A stretch of DNA of 64,000 bases from Kingdonia uniflora (taxonomy: Eukaryota; Streptophyta; Magnoliopsida; Ranunculales; Circaeasteraceae), in NCBI GenBank assembly GCA_014058105.1, contig JACGCM010001011.1:1927501-1991500 (forward strand). The letters run 5' to 3'. The first letter of the stretch is position 1. The number at the start of each line of letters is the position of its first letter. Under the pieces are notes generated by a model. It was not told where the DNA came from. It worked only from the letters and a program-made list of their open reading frames with translations, and ran no database searches. The position numbers and the translations under genes are program-made. Shown here piece by piece: positions 44,859 to 57,985 of this stretch.

Positions 44859-47800
44859 ATGGCCGATATAGAAAAATTATAAATCGATGAATTTAATGGA
44901 TTGAACTTTAGGATTTGGAAGATGCAAGTAGAGGATTTTCTATATGCAAATGATTGCAATTTTCATCTAAGAGGGATTTCGATGAAGTCGGACGATATGG
45001 ATTGTTTGGAGTGGGAGCTTCTAGATCAAGATGTTCTAGGTAAATTTTGTTCAGCACTCTCAAATTTTGTTTCTTCTAAAGTGCCTAAGGTGAGTACCGT
45101 GTTAGAGATAATGGACAAATTATCAAAGATGTTTGAATTAACTTCGAGTGATTTAAATTCTCAGAAATATGTTACGAGTGTTTCAAGTTCTCGTAAGCGG
45201 GTTATTTTCAGCGACATAGTAAAAGTCTTTGGTGATGATTCTTGCGTAATACCTCTTGGAGCTTCGTTGTTAACATCGGGTAATTACTCGGATGTTGAAG
45301 TTAGAGGAAAAAGAGTTTCACATATGGAGAATAGAAGCAAAAGGCGCATAAAGGCATAAAATTGCAGTCAACAAGATATTTGTTGGAATTGCGGTAAAGT
45401 TGGTCATAAGAAGGAAGATTGTAGATCGACGAAGAAGAGAAGATCTGTAAAAAGACGTTCGGCAAATTTCTCCAGGGAAGGTAAAAATTCCGATAGTGCC
45501 TCCAATCTTATTTCTAATGATTTGTATGATATAACTTATGATATTCGAGATAAACCATGTAATGTGATTCATGGCACTCGGGATAAGTCATGGTGGTTAT
45601 CTTATGGTGTTTGTAAAAAGCCAAGGTTAGACTTAGTTGTTCCATTGGATATTACGACGAGTAAAAGCGAATTGTCTAGCTATGATGAGTGTTATCACAT
45701 AGTAGATAATGGAGATGTTCGGATTACATTAAGGAATGATAATTCGTTAAGTACGGACACGGTGCAATATGCATCTAGTATGGCTAAAAATATGTTTTCA
45801 AGCTAACTATCAGACTTGGGTCTTTTGGCTACCTTCGGCGATGATGTTTGTGAGATTATGAAGGATGCTAATATTTTAATTTAGGACAAAAGACAAGATG
45901 CGTTCTTAGGGATGCGTAACGCTAATGATGAGATTATTGGTATTATTACTTCGATGGTGAACTTTAGAGCATGGCATGAAAAACTTGGCCACGTGAGCAT
46001 TTGGATGAAAAAATTGTTCTCGAGGAGATACTTGACAAGTTAAAATTGAAAGATTTGTTCTTTTGTGAAGATATTGTCTTGGTAAAGCAAAAGAAAGTTG
46101 GGTTTCCTAGAAAGAGAAGAAAATGGAAAATGGAATCGAACCACTTATACGATGATGTATGGGAACCGACTAGAGTTAGTTCCAACGTGAGATTTCATAG
46201 TTTTGTTGTTTTCATTGGTGATTCAACACGAGAGATTGGTGTACATTTCTTGAAGAATGAAACAGATTGGTTTGATATCTTTGCTAGATGGAAAGCTTGA
46301 GTTGAGATTGAGGCAGGTTCAATGTTGAAGGGTTTTGGGTCTAACGGTGATGGTGATCAATTTTGTTGTGATGAGTTTATTATAGATAAAACATTTATTG
46401 GGATTGAAAGGCTTAAGAAGATCCCAATAATACTACAAGAGTTTGATATGGTTGAAAATGTGGTCTGTGTGATTACTGAAAGGGCGCAAAGTATGAAATG
46501 TTTTATCAAGTTGTCAAAGTAGTTTTAGGTGGATTCGGTAGTTTCGGCATTTGATATAGAGTCTTGGTATGCATTGGATCTTAGACTATTAGAAGAGATC
46601 ACTTGGACAAAAAGGGAGGTAATCATTTATACTTCTTTTGTCTATTATAGTAGTAGATCACTACTAGATTATATGTCTAGTTTGTGCATGTTCATTGGAT
46701 ATGTTTGTGATGATTTTGGTGACCGATCTTGTTATGCAATGAATCGAAAAATTATCTAACTTATTGATGTGATATCCAAATGATGATATCTTTTGCGTAG
46801 ACATGGATAAGTGGACCAGAAAAGTGAGTATGTAACAATCTTTGTAGAGATAGTGTTGGAACCATTGGTTGAAAAGGTTCAACGAGAACCGTATACTCCT
46901 CTGATTATAATGAAAAGAAGAACCAAGGTTTTGAGACCTGCAGCCCGTTATCATTACTTTTGACATTGTTTGTGGCTAGCCGGTATTGGTGATGACTACA
47001 AGATGGCTTTACAAGGTGAGGTCATGGGCAAGTGGGAGGTTATCATGGATGATGATGAGATGGGATCTCAATCGTCAAATCGGGTATATGATGAATCCTA
47101 TTACCGATGGTAAAACTCTATACTTCACAAGTTGGTTTACAAGTTAAAAGAGAACAAGTTTGTTCAAGCGGTTCAAGGTGAAACTTGCAGTAAAGTGCTT
47201 TCAAGAAGAAACGGGTGTTTATGTCAAGATATTTTTTTTGGTTCATCGGTTGTGAAGCTAGTTGTTTTGCGGCGGCTTTGTTTATTTTTCCGGATTGAGT
47301 GATTCTTAATACAGAATGAAAAATTCTTCATAATTGATCTTATTGAAGATGGGTATGTAAGTTGGCTACATGGATACATAGTTACCGGGTGAAGTTGTAT
47401 TATGGAGGCTCATACATGAGAGTTTATGTGAGTGTTCAAGATATACCCCGAAATGATGGGGCTCGATGTTAGATATTTTTTATATCTTTGATGAATTTAT
47501 GGAATACCACAGAGACCATTGTTGATGTTATGAGTTTTGAAAACTCATGGATCATCCATTCTTAGAGTATAGATGATATGCTAGTTAGCATGGGAGAGAT
47601 TGAAGAGTCGTGGGAACAATTATCTCAATAAAGGTTTAGACTAATGGATTGGCTAATCCTTGGCATATGGTATAGTACAACAGGAAGAACGTGAAACAGA
47701 AGTTATTATTGATATAATACATTGAGACTGGTTAGAGTGTTATTTGGTAGCGCATCATTTGTTGTTACTTTGGGCTTAAGACACATGTTTGTTTGGCTAT

Positions 47801-48164
47801 GGAATACGATATGAGTATAGATCAAGATATGTCTAAACTCATTGATGATTTCTTTACTAATGTATGTCATTGTTTATATGAGACCAGAGTTTTTTCATGA
47901 AGTGGGAGCTGTGAGACGCTGATAATGAATATTATGTATTCAAACAAGACTTGGTTGTAGCTCATAGCTATGAAGTGATTTTTGTTTGGCTTGTAGGGTT
48001 GTGTTTACTTGTGATGGCGGAGTACGTTAGTGACATGGGAAAGGCTACATTTTTGTGGTGTTATATCGAAGCTACTTAGGTATCGAGATGACAATGGTTA
48101 ATTGCATCATTGATTGCAAAGGTACGAGTACGGTACGGCTTAAAGAGTTTTATGGTATTATATA
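44859..48164 (+). pseudogene. copia A gag-pol, decayed
   Basis: gag begins at ATG 44859 but meets a stop at 44880. It continues with GLNFRIWKMQVEDFLYANDC, the usual N-terminus of plant copia gag. Zinc knuckle CWNCGKVGHKKEDC (45381-45422). The GAG-pre-integrase motif WHEKLGHVS lies at about 45973-46000. The integrase start has YDDVWEPTRVSS and FIGDSTREIGVHFLKN (46150-46250). Downstream RT/RNase H signal is faint: QREPYTPLIIMKRRTKVLRP near 46877-46940, usually just before RT, is the clearest block. The frame stops at 48164, where gypsy element A begins. Confidence 0.7.
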
Positions 48165-49846
48165 TGTAGTAGCATATTCCCTAGATTCGACAAGGTAAGC
48201 CAGCATAGCATAGTCGAAGACAGTCAACATTGCATAGTCGAAGACAGACAACATTCGAGAAGATACCTCAAGTCCTCGACCTACTAAAAGTAATCAAGTT
48301 TGCCCACTACCCCCAAAATAGGATATTGTTTCTCATTTTATAAATTGTTTGTATCCACTGTAAATACAGACAGAGAATAGATTATTCAAATCCACAACTT
48401 TACTACTCACTCTTCCTTACTTTACTACTGATGAACGCATAATTATTATATTTTTAATATACCCGAACATGTATTTTAGCCATCCATTATATTTAATTTT
48501 GGGTATTTGTGCGCATTTGTTTTATTGTAGCTACTGGAGATGGATATTTGAAACCAAGCTCTTAAAGTCAAGTAAAAGTGTCTCCAGCAGTTTATAGCAT
48601 AAAAAGTCAAAGACACAATATATTTTGTCTCAAGATTGAAGAAGTATATACACAAATATTCTTGGAGAATGAAATCAAAGATTATATTGCATCGAAGATT
48701 CTTACAGATATTTTATATTGAAGATATATGCAAGAGTTTCCATGAATAAAGATCTCTACATCACTTAAGGAAATTATATGCAAGAATATTAGGTGATTGG
48801 TTACAATATTAGAAGATATTATAAATATTCTTTATAATTTAATGTATAGTTTCTAAATTTGGGTTCCTTCTCCTATAAAAGGAACCCTCCACCCATTATA
48901 ATTGGGAATCTCATATTGAAACAAGTTTAGAAGAAATAAAGTCTTAGTTTTATTTAATTGTCTCCTCTCTTTTTAATTTTCTTTTGTAAATAGTTAGCTA
49001 GATCATGCAATGATCTTGGGAATGATAGAATGTTAATCTCTTCTAGCTATGACTAGAAGGAATCCCTTACCCGAGTATCAATAGTTATGTTGTAGTTCTA
49101 GGATTAGTTCTCTTTTGCAATCTTCTAAAATAACTATAATCTACTTCTAGGCTTAACCATAACTAGTAAGTAAATTTAGACTATTTAGCCCAAATTCAGT
49201 GTTCTAACCATTAAACCATATTTTAAGGCAAACACGAAGAGAACTCATAGGAGAAATTCAACCAAGCTTAACCATAGTTGGAAGAATTCCTCCTACACAT
49301 CAGATTAAGTAAAACCTAATTTGACCAAACTTTAGATGCCTAACCATGGATCTAGGATTGACATTTACATCGAAGATGCCCTACCCGAGATTTTTGGCAT
49401 GAATAATTCGCCTAGTAAATCTACATAATTACTATTATTGCTTTGGTTGGGCCAAATTCTAGTCGTAGCTATTCTCTTGCTAATTGTTCTTATTATTTCG
49501 TTCTTTTAAATTTATCTCTTATAAAACCTAATTCGGCCTAGAAAGTATTTGCTTTCCCAAACCTCCTTGTGAATTCGATCCCACTCATCCGTGCTACAAT
49601 TCGATAACCGTACTTTGAGCGGGTATATTGCTAGAGGCCTCAAAAATCCCCTTATCAACTCCCACTCCATAACTTGAAATAACTAGCAACCTATTAGATT
49701 TTACATCAAAATCCTCCTCGAGGTCGTGGTTTTACTCAGTTTTTATTGAGTTTCCACATAAAATCTTATTTGTTTTAGCTTATTACTGCGCCATCCTTAC
49801 AAAAAGTATTGGCAAAGATTATCCTTCCAAAAAACATGCCATTACA
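48165..49846 (+). repeat. 5' LTR of gypsy element A (with nested solo LTR)
   Basis: About 450 bases once the 48429-49657 insert is removed. Compared with the 3' LTR it lacks about 40 bases near 48295. It includes CACTATAAATAC-like TATA sequence in the partner and the repeated CATAGTCGAAGACAG phrase. Confidence 0.85.
48429..49657 (+). repeat. solo LTR (Athila-like) inside the 5' LTR of gypsy element A
   Basis: TGATGAACGC...CCCCTTATCA, 1229 bp, flanked by ACTAC and ACTCC (4 of 5). It contains a TATA box (CTCCTATAAAAGGAACC, about 48870) and AATAAA (about 48935), with no internal element sequence. The empty site is visible in the partner LTR (60761-61735), which lacks it. Lineage is assigned from the TGAT/ATCA ends and size. 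Confidence 0.75.
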
Positions 49847-49909
49847 ATTGGTGCCACCTGTGGGAAATACCACACTTTTCTTTACCATTCCTGATCTAAA
49901 AACAATCCG

Positions 49910-51573
49910 ATGACAAATATGAATCTCCAAAGCTATTCTAGAATGGTAAGGAATAAGGAAATCAACCCGATACCGGAAACCATCGATATGCATGGTGTAG
50001 TGATCAAATTACAAAGACAAATAGAAACTAATCGAGTCCAGAGGTTGGAAGATAAGCGCATTCACGCTCAGGCTCTTCAAGTAGAAAAAGACGAAAGAAG
50101 GAAAGCCCTGGACCAGCAAAGTTGGACACATCAGAAAGAGTTGGAGAAATTATGGAGAACTCAAGATTGACTCACTAGCCATCAAACGTAACATCCACAA
50201 GCCTGAAGTAATCATCGATCCAAAGCGACCCAATGAGATGATCAACCAAGAGAAAAAAGAATTCGAACTTCTCGATTCAGATCTAGAAATCCAGATAGGG
50301 CTTCTCGATACTTCAGACTTACATCTTCAGCATCGACAACTCAAGGAAGTCGACGCACCCGTCACCAAACTCCCCTACCACTAGAAAGAAGACCAATCAG
50401 GGACCGATTGGGACCCAAAGGACAGGGAAATTTTAATCTATAAGTTGCAGCCGTACCAATTCCTCATCCACAATACATCACCTTAGACGACCTAAATAAT
50501 AGGATCCAAGCCATAAACTCTGATAATCCAGGCCAAAGATCTGCCCTTGACAAAATTGAAACAAATCCAATTTCTCCGTATCTTAAAGTTATGCCTATTC
50601 CGGATAATTTCCACAAGCCAAAATTTGTTTAGTATGCAGGCCTCACTGACCCTCTCACCCATGTTCGACACTTTAAAGCTGCAGTTGGGTTATACTCCAA
50701 ACTTGACCATATTCTATACAGATTATTCAACATGAGTCTGAAAGAGGAACCACTTAGATGGTTCTATACTATACCCGAAGACTCCATCACCGTGTTCAGC
50801 CTGCTACAACGTCTCTTGAATCAAGTTATGCTCACGCTAAGGAGCGAGAGATAACTGTAAATTCCTTATTCTCCTTCGAACAAGGTGCAAAAGAAATCTT
50901 GGCAAACTTTTACAAGTATTTTTTGCAGGAAACACGAAAGAATGGAAACTCGGATCCTAAAATCATCGTTCCGGTATTCACCTCAGCCCTGCATATTAAC
51001 TCTAAGGTTTGAGAAGAGCTTACCTTGCATAAGAGAACTGTGATAGAGATGATTGATGTTGTTAATAACTACATCAAATTAGAATGATCAAAGAAGGACA
51101 AGATGAATAGCTCATCTGACATCCAATCTCGAGAAACATTTACATCTCAACCCCAGAAGTCAGCTAATGTCGAAGCACCCAAGCAACGTAGAAGAAACAC
51201 CGACAATGCTAGAAGAAGATATGGAAGGCCAGACAGACCCGTCCCCATTCTACCTACAATGACAATAGCTCTCTCCGCTATCTTACCAACAAAAAAGGGA
51301 GATGAGTTTTATCGGGCACCAAAAGCAATTACGAACATCCCCAACAAACCTTTATGACAGTATGTGCATAGTCATGAAACTGACAGCTGCTACTGTCTCA
51401 TTCAAATTTTTCATCATATTCTATTAACTGGAAGACTTCATAACTATGTAGTCAATATCCAAAAATTCCTCAAAGAAGAAACTAAGAACAAAGACGTTGA
51501 ACAAGAGCAAGGCCAAGGGCAAGTTCGCCATCTTTACATGATCAAAATCGAAAAAGGGAAGAAAAGAAAATAA
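49910..51573 (+). pseudogene. gag of gypsy element A
   Basis: An N-terminal charged coiled-coil part (LQRQIETNRVQRLEDKRIHA, 49999-50060). Then the gag core around 50570-51060: MPIPDNFHKPKF, GLTDPLTHVRHFKAAVGLYS, MSLKEEPLRWFY. The frame is broken by stops and shifts (50168, 50632, 50850, 51009). The C-terminal part is basic. This matches Tat-type gypsy gag. No zinc knuckle identified. Confidence 0.7.
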
Positions 51574-51649
51574 GGCGATCAAATTACATCTTGTTGCAAA
51601 ATGACCTCCTAAGATAAGTCAACAAAATTTCTCCCCAGCTCGAGCAAAT

Positions 51650-53450
51650 TAAAACGTCCTTACTACATTACCTTCGAAGACTATGACACCAGCCATGTCA
51701 AGTACCCTCATGACGACCCTCTGGTCATTATGCTTAAAGTAGGATAAGACTACCTATACACGCTTCTCGTCGATGCAGGAAGCGCCACAGATGTTTTATT
51801 TAGAAGGGCAATTGAGGTTCTCGGACTCAAGGATTTCCTGAAAGATTCGATAGCAACAGTCACAAGTTTCAACGGTTTAAAAGAATTGGCAACAAGAGAG
51901 ATCACACTGCCAGTTCAGGCAAGATCAGGAACTACCTTCATTAAATTCATAGTCATCAATGCTGATTCCAAATATCTGGGAATTTTAGGGCGAAGTTGGC
52001 TACATTTGATTAAAATAGTACCATCTACATTTCACTTGGCATTAAGATTTCTAACAGATCACGAAGTTTACGAAACCAAAGGCAGCCAAGCAGTTGCAAG
52101 GGGAATCAAAATCAATCCGGCAGAAATCAAAGCACTTATGGCAATGCCATCTTTTTGAACAAAGAAAGATGTACAAAAATTCACTGGCAAAATTACTGCT
52201 CTTTACATATTCATATCAAAGTCATCTGACCGATGTAAGCTTTTTTACCTCCTTCGTGGAAATCCCGCTCCACTGTCCAAAAAATAGAACAAAGAAATCG
52301 TTTGGACTCCCGATTGTGAATTAACTTTCCAAGATCTTAAACGATACTTGGGGAGTCCTCCTATCATGAGTACTCTAGTTGATGGTGAAACACTAACAAT
52401 ACACTTATCCACAACTGGCGATTCCATTAACTCGGTCTTTATTCGAGAAGACAACGGTGTAGAAAAGTGAATCTACTTCATCAGCAAGACTCTCATGCCT
52501 GCTGAGAAAAAATATACAACCACCGAGAATCAACTACTTGCCTTGGTCTACAGCTCTAAAAAACTTTGACCTTATTTCCAAGTACATCCCATCAAGATTA
52601 TTACTAAATATCCTCTCAGACTGGTACTCTCTAAAAAGGAAAAATCTCAAAGAGTTCAACAATGGTCCATATTCCTTGGAGAATATGACATCTTTTTCGA
52701 ACCTCAGATATCAATAAAAGGATAGGCAGTAACTGATTTCTTGGCAGATTTTCTAGTTGAAGACCAATATTGGGAAGAACTCAAAGAAATCTTGGTTGAC
52801 AACTCAATTGCAGAACCAGATGCCTGGTCACAAAGCACATGGTAGATATTCTTTACTGATGAATCTGCGGGACCACGAGGATCAGGAATCGACATCATTC
52901 TCGTTATACCATCTAATCATCGCACCTAGAAAGCTATTAAACTCAAATTCTATGCCACCAACAATGAAGTAGAATATGAAGCCATCCTTCATGGACTAGA
53001 TCTTGCTATAAGACTCAGAGTAGAAGAAATAGCTATCTATGTCGACTCCTTACTCGTCGCCAATCATTACAACAAAATATTTGAGACATCCGACAAGATG
53101 GTTGACTATGCAGCCTTAGTCAAAGAAAAAATCAGCAAATTCAAGTCAGCAACAATCTCTTATCTCCCTCAGGCCGAGAACCGCCATGCTGACGCATTGG
53201 CATACATCGCCGCAATGCTCGAGGACAGCAAAAAAAAAACTTTGGAAATAGAGGTTATCGAACATTTTAGTCTCAATATGATCTCTGCGATACACATCAA
53301 TGCTGTTGAAGACAAAGATAAAGACGATTGGATAAGACCATTTTATGCGTACCTTAATTCCAACATCCTCCCGAGTAACAAAGAAGAAGCCTCTAAGAGG
53401 GGGCTTTCTCTCATGGATGGAAATATGGAAAGTTTCAAAGGAAGACCATA
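51650..53450 (+). pseudogene. protease and RNase H of gypsy element A, RT core missing
   Basis: Protease region 51660-52090 with TLLVDAGSATDVLF (active-site Asp-Ala-Gly, 51772-51780) and LGILGRSWLHLIKIVPSTFH. At about 52100 the frame passes directly from GSQAVAR into GIKINPAEIKALMAMPSF, which normally follows the RT palm and thumb, so the catalytic RT is absent. RNase H-type sequence follows: DGETLTIHLSTTGDSI..., YTTTENQLLALVYSSKKL, then FFTDESAGPRGSGIDIIL and NRHADALAYIAAML (to about 53220). Several stops. It could not have driven its own reverse transcription in this form. Confidence 0.8.
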
Positions 53451-53629
53451 ATTCTTAATAAAGATTGAAGAACTAAATGTATGCTATTTTAGATTCGCTT
53501 AATTGTTTTTTGGGTTTTTCTGGGTCTGGCTTAGCCTCCCCTCAATTGTAATCCTTCATCATTTATTCAATCTTACCTTTTGCAAAAAAAAGCCCGATCA
53601 CTCTTGGCCAAATGTCTGTGATTAACAAT

Positions 53630-54765
53630 CCAAGATAAAATCCTCTATCGCATTACGGGAGGATGAGCACTTATCGAATGCATCTCTAAAAAATAACCCC
53701 AAATAAAAATCAAAGAGATCCACGAAGGAATCTTTACGGCTCACATTTCAGGACGGTCATTTGCTTAGCGGGCATTCACTCAAGGTTTGTACTGGCCAAA
53801 AATACGACAAGACTGTTAAGACTTTGTTCGAAGATGCTACAAATGCCAAATCCACCATCAAAAGATCAAAAGCCCAGTACTTGACTTGCACATTAGCAAT
53901 GTCCTCTGACCATTCAAAAGATGGGAGATCGATATCATTGGGCCCTTCTACCCTGCATCAGAAAATTACTAATTTGTTCTTGTGGCCACAAATTACTTCA
54001 CAAAATTGGTTGAAACAGTTCCTCTTTGTCATACTGATGAAAATGAAGACATCAAGTTCCTTTGGGAACACATAATTACCAGATTTGGCCGCCCACGGAT
54101 GATACGATCCGACAACGACAAACAGTTTATCAGCAATAAAGTCCTCACTTTCGTCCACAAGTACAAGATTCAACTCTCAACTTCAACACCATACTACCCT
54201 CAAGGTAACGGGCAAGCTAAAGCCATCAACAAAAGCATCAAATCAGGACTCCGCAAGCGATTCGACGAAAAGAAGGGCAGATGGGTCAATAAATTATAAA
54301 GTGTCCTATGGACATACAGAACAACACCTCAAACATCCACAGGCTATACTCCGTTCATGATGGCCTTCGGTACTGAAGCAGTCATACCTTCAGACCTTTA
54401 TCTACCAAGTGCTCGAAGAAAAGTCACAGATGAAGACAATGGGCTAGGTCTCATCTACAACCTCAACTGGATCGAAGAAACCTAAGACAAAGCCATTGTA
54501 AACTTGGGACGTTATCATGACACACTGAAAAAAGTGTACAACAAAAAAGTTTGAACACGAAAGTTTGGTATTGGAGACCTTGTCCTTCAATGGATTCAAG
54601 ATAGTACCCGATCTAAGAATTCAAGAAAATTATCAAAAAACTAGGAAGGGCCATACATCGTCAGTGACAAAAATAGATAGTGGTACTTACTGGCTGATGA
54701 CAGAAGATAAAATCCAGCTCGAATATCCATGGAATACTGCCTAACTGAAAATATTTTATAGATGA
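53630..54765 (+). pseudogene. integrase of gypsy element A
   Basis: The N-terminal zinc-binding part (ISGRSFA..., CYKCQ-like) is frameshifted near 53765-53860. Core: WEIDIIGPFYP (about 53922-53955), IRSDNDKQFIS (about 54099-54131) and PYYPQGNGQAK (to 54221), where Lys (AAA 54219-54221) stands for the catalytic Glu. The C-terminal domain includes VLWTYRTTPQTSTGYTPF and FGTEAVIPSDL. Stops at 54298, 54484, 54553 and more. Inactive. Confidence 0.85.
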
Positions 54766-54838
54766 CAACTGTAACCGCATTCATCAATTCAAATAAACTA
54801 TCTTTACTTTCACTTCAATCTTTATAATTTTTACTTAC

Positions 54839-55171
54839 TCTCGATCCATACTTGATAAGTATGCATCAGACAATCAATCATCTTTACTATCTTTACTTAG
54901 TCTTGATCTATACTTGATAAGTATACATCAGACAATCAATCATCTTTACTATCTTTACTTGGTCTCAATCCATACTTGATAAGTAGGCATCAGACAATCG
55001 ATCATCTTTACTATCTTTACTTGGTCTCGATCCATACTTGATAAGTATACATCAGACAAGCAATCATCTTTACTATTTTTACTTGGTCTCGATCCATACT
55101 TGATAAGTATGCATCCACACTACCATCCTCTTTATTATCTTTACTTAGTCTAGATCCATACTTGATAAGTG
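54839..55171 (+). repeat. tandem repeat, 62-bp unit, about 5.4 copies
   Basis: Copies start at 54839, 54901, 54963, 55025, 55087 and 55149 (partial). Each contains GATCCATACTTGATAAGTAT and ATCATCTTTACTATCTTTAC. The copies are very similar, so the array arose by recent or homogenised duplication. It lies between the integrase end and the antisense frame, the same slot as the 160-bp repeats of Tat-like element 1. Confidence 0.92.
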
Positions 55172-55600
55172 TGGGGAAAACTAACATTCAATCCTTCAAC
55201 AACAATATCCTATTACAGGATAACATTGTTTACATTCATTACGTATTGAACACAACATGTCATGTTTTTGTTCTTTTCCATCCAATCCAGATATCCCATT
55301 GAGGATTAACATCTGGCAAACATTCTAACTACTTGCCATTACATGGCCATCTTTACATACACACGAATAGTTGCTTCAAGCAACACTCTGAGCTATCTAC
55401 ATTCACATTTCACTATATCAATCTTATCGAATACCAACACTTTGCATAAATTTCAATATGCATCAAATATTTTCAAATAACATATTCGAAAATAAAGCAT
55501 CAACATTCAAAAAACATAGTTAAAATTGTCTCGGTCTTATCGACCATTTTTGCATCACTTCACACAAAAAACAAAAGAATAATGTTTACAAAAACTTTAT

Positions 55601-57985
55601 TTATAATGCAGGAGGAGACACCACATCATCACCCTTCAGTAACCCCTCAGGAGCAAACACATCCAACATTTCTTCAGGACGTAACCCATCAGCTTCCATC
55701 ATCACCAAATCATCGACAACTTTCATCACATAAGGTACTTCAGGCATTTCCGGAACATTGTCATCCGGATCAAAATCCTTGAAGACAACACCCCCGGCCA
55801 TGGCCAACCCTTTATAATGATCTTTCCTCTGTTCCATCTTTTCATACTGACCTACATAATTGGCCCTCACTTTCTTACAAGCATCTAAATTCTTTCAAAT
55901 CAATTCAGCCCTTACCACATCCAAGACCTTCCCGTGCTTCTGCTCCTTCGCCTTACGTGCATCAGCAGCCTGCTTCCGCACATCCTTCTCGAAGTTGCTT
56001 CTCAGTAATATCAATGCCTCCTCCTTTTCCCTCGCCAACTCAGCCCTTATCCCCTCGATCTTTTTCTCCCACTCTTTCTTCGCATCACGAAGGGCAACCT
56101 CCTTTGCCTTCCAAGCATTAAACTTATACGTATTCAGTGTGGCATTTAACCCCTTCTTATCCTCAGTCAAAGCTTCTTTCTCCTTCGTCAAATCCTTCTC
56201 GATGTTCTTGTACGCCACAACCTGATTTGCCATATCACTACTGCCAATAATGCAACTTTTGGCCTCCGTCAATAACTTTCTGATCTGCATTACATTCATA
56301 AATTGAGTATTCAAATAAAATATGAGATTTTTTAATCGAAGAAAAGCAGAAAAATTTCTCACCTTCGACATGTTTCGGTGGCCCTCACTGAGAAAAGTTA
56401 TCAAACTCTCCGCACCAACTAAACAGTCGCCCACTTCCACCTTCAGCACATCCGTCCCAGACACATACGCGTCCATAGTCTTTTGGACTTCAATCTCAGA
56501 TTCCTCGACAATTTTTTTCTTTGAAGACTCCGACTCCGCCCTCTTCTTCGGAAGCGTACTTATCGAGCCTCGTGGAGGTTGCCCATCAGGCAGAGTAATT
56601 GGTGCATCAATCTTCACCCCCTCCTCATTTGTTAATCTTCGAGAAGACCTCTTCAGGGGAAGTAAGAGAGGAATAACTTGGCTAGTTTCCCTTTTCTTCT
56701 TACTCTTTCCCAATGATTCAGTAAACATCGAGTCTCTTTCCGTAGTTACGGAATCCGTCGTATACCCAGCGAAAGAAAGATTCTCCAATGGCAAACTAGA
56801 CTCTAAAGCCCTCTTGTTCCTCGCCGACATCTTACCATCGATAACTGGAACTTCTGCCCCTTTTGCCCTCGACTTCTTTAAGCCTGCCTCTTGAAAAAGG
56901 GTACCCACTCGCTCTTGGTCGATGCAAAGATTGTCGATCCTACCAAAGTACCCCTTCCTAATGTTGTGCAATTCCTCTTATACTTCAGACTTCCTATCAA
57001 TCTCCTTCAAAGCTGCACAACCAACAAAATACACATTACACACAAATTTAGACATAAATCAAATAACAACATCGACATTTACGTTACCTAACCACAAACC
57101 TAAATGAAAAGTCTTTCTTTTTAAGGGCTCCCCAGGGTCTTTCTTGTCGAACTCGTAGTTCCCAGACACGAGTAGCCATTCATCGCTATATCACCAACCT
57201 GTTGACATCATGTGGTAGAACAACAGTCTCTTCAAAGACCTCGCCAAGTATCGATAACCTAGCTTCTTCAGGTTTATCTTGAGTGTATAGTACACACATA
57301 AATCATCAACCGTGATCAACTCTTCCCCACTTGACTTTAGTCGACCATTTATCGCCCCACATACGCGAAACAGGTCATGCACATTTGGATTAAACTGACC
57401 AGATGCCACGTCAAAAAAATTCATCAATTTGATTTGGTCAGCTCAAAAAGAAAGCTTTAACCCCTTCTTAATTTGTTCTCGATGCACAAGAATTCTGCCC
57501 ATGGGTACTTCATGGTCGATCATATCATATTGATAATCCTCTAACCTAATATCTTTAGGGATACCATACTTCTTCTTGAAACTCAATATCTCCTTCATTT
57601 CTGAACCCTCTCCATAACAAGCCTTCTCACCCTCCTTCATATCTTCCTCCCCACCCCCACTACCTTCTCCATTAATAGCTTGTGGCTCATGATCCACATC
57701 TGTCTTGGTAGCCTCCTCATCAAAAACTTTGATAATCTTAGGTGCCACTTTAAACTAGTCAACACTAGTTATGTCTACAGTACTCGACCCCACCCTATAC
57801 CTACCACCCAACAGCTGAAAACAAGTAGTTACATCGATCATCAGGGGCTCTACATCTTGAAGGCTCCCGTATATATCTTTATCATCGATTTGAATTGGTT
57901 CAACCATTTTTAAGAACCTGAAAATCAGATTCCATTTTTTACTACAATTAGTATCTATCACATCTGATACATTATATACGGTCAT
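55601..57985 (-). pseudogene. antisense frame of gypsy element A (transposase-like N-part, coiled-coil C-part)
   Basis: Read from 57985 to 55601. N-terminal blocks (57985-57191) include KKYGIPKDIRLEDYQYDMID, MGRILVHREQIKKGLKLSF and [20 protein letters not shown], resembling the plant gypsy-type putative transposase domain. An apparent intron (about 57178-57017) precedes a 358-codon open segment (56971-55895). That segment has a basic, Ser-rich middle and a strong C-terminal coiled coil (EKDLTKEKEALTEDKKGLNA and on). The last piece is 55870-55601. Frame changes at 57750, 57430 and 55890 suggest decay or unseen introns. The family is known from Tat elements; its role is not established. Confidence 0.65.

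Noticed and set aside
54839..55171. Regular repeats as a CRISPR-like array
   Set aside because: Head-to-tail 62-base units with no distinct spacers, in a plant retrotransposon.
56322..56894. 190-codon plus-strand frame
   Set aside because: Mirror frame of the antisense coiled-coil gene (56971-55895); Ser/Phe-rich, as expected from the complement of Lys/Glu codons.
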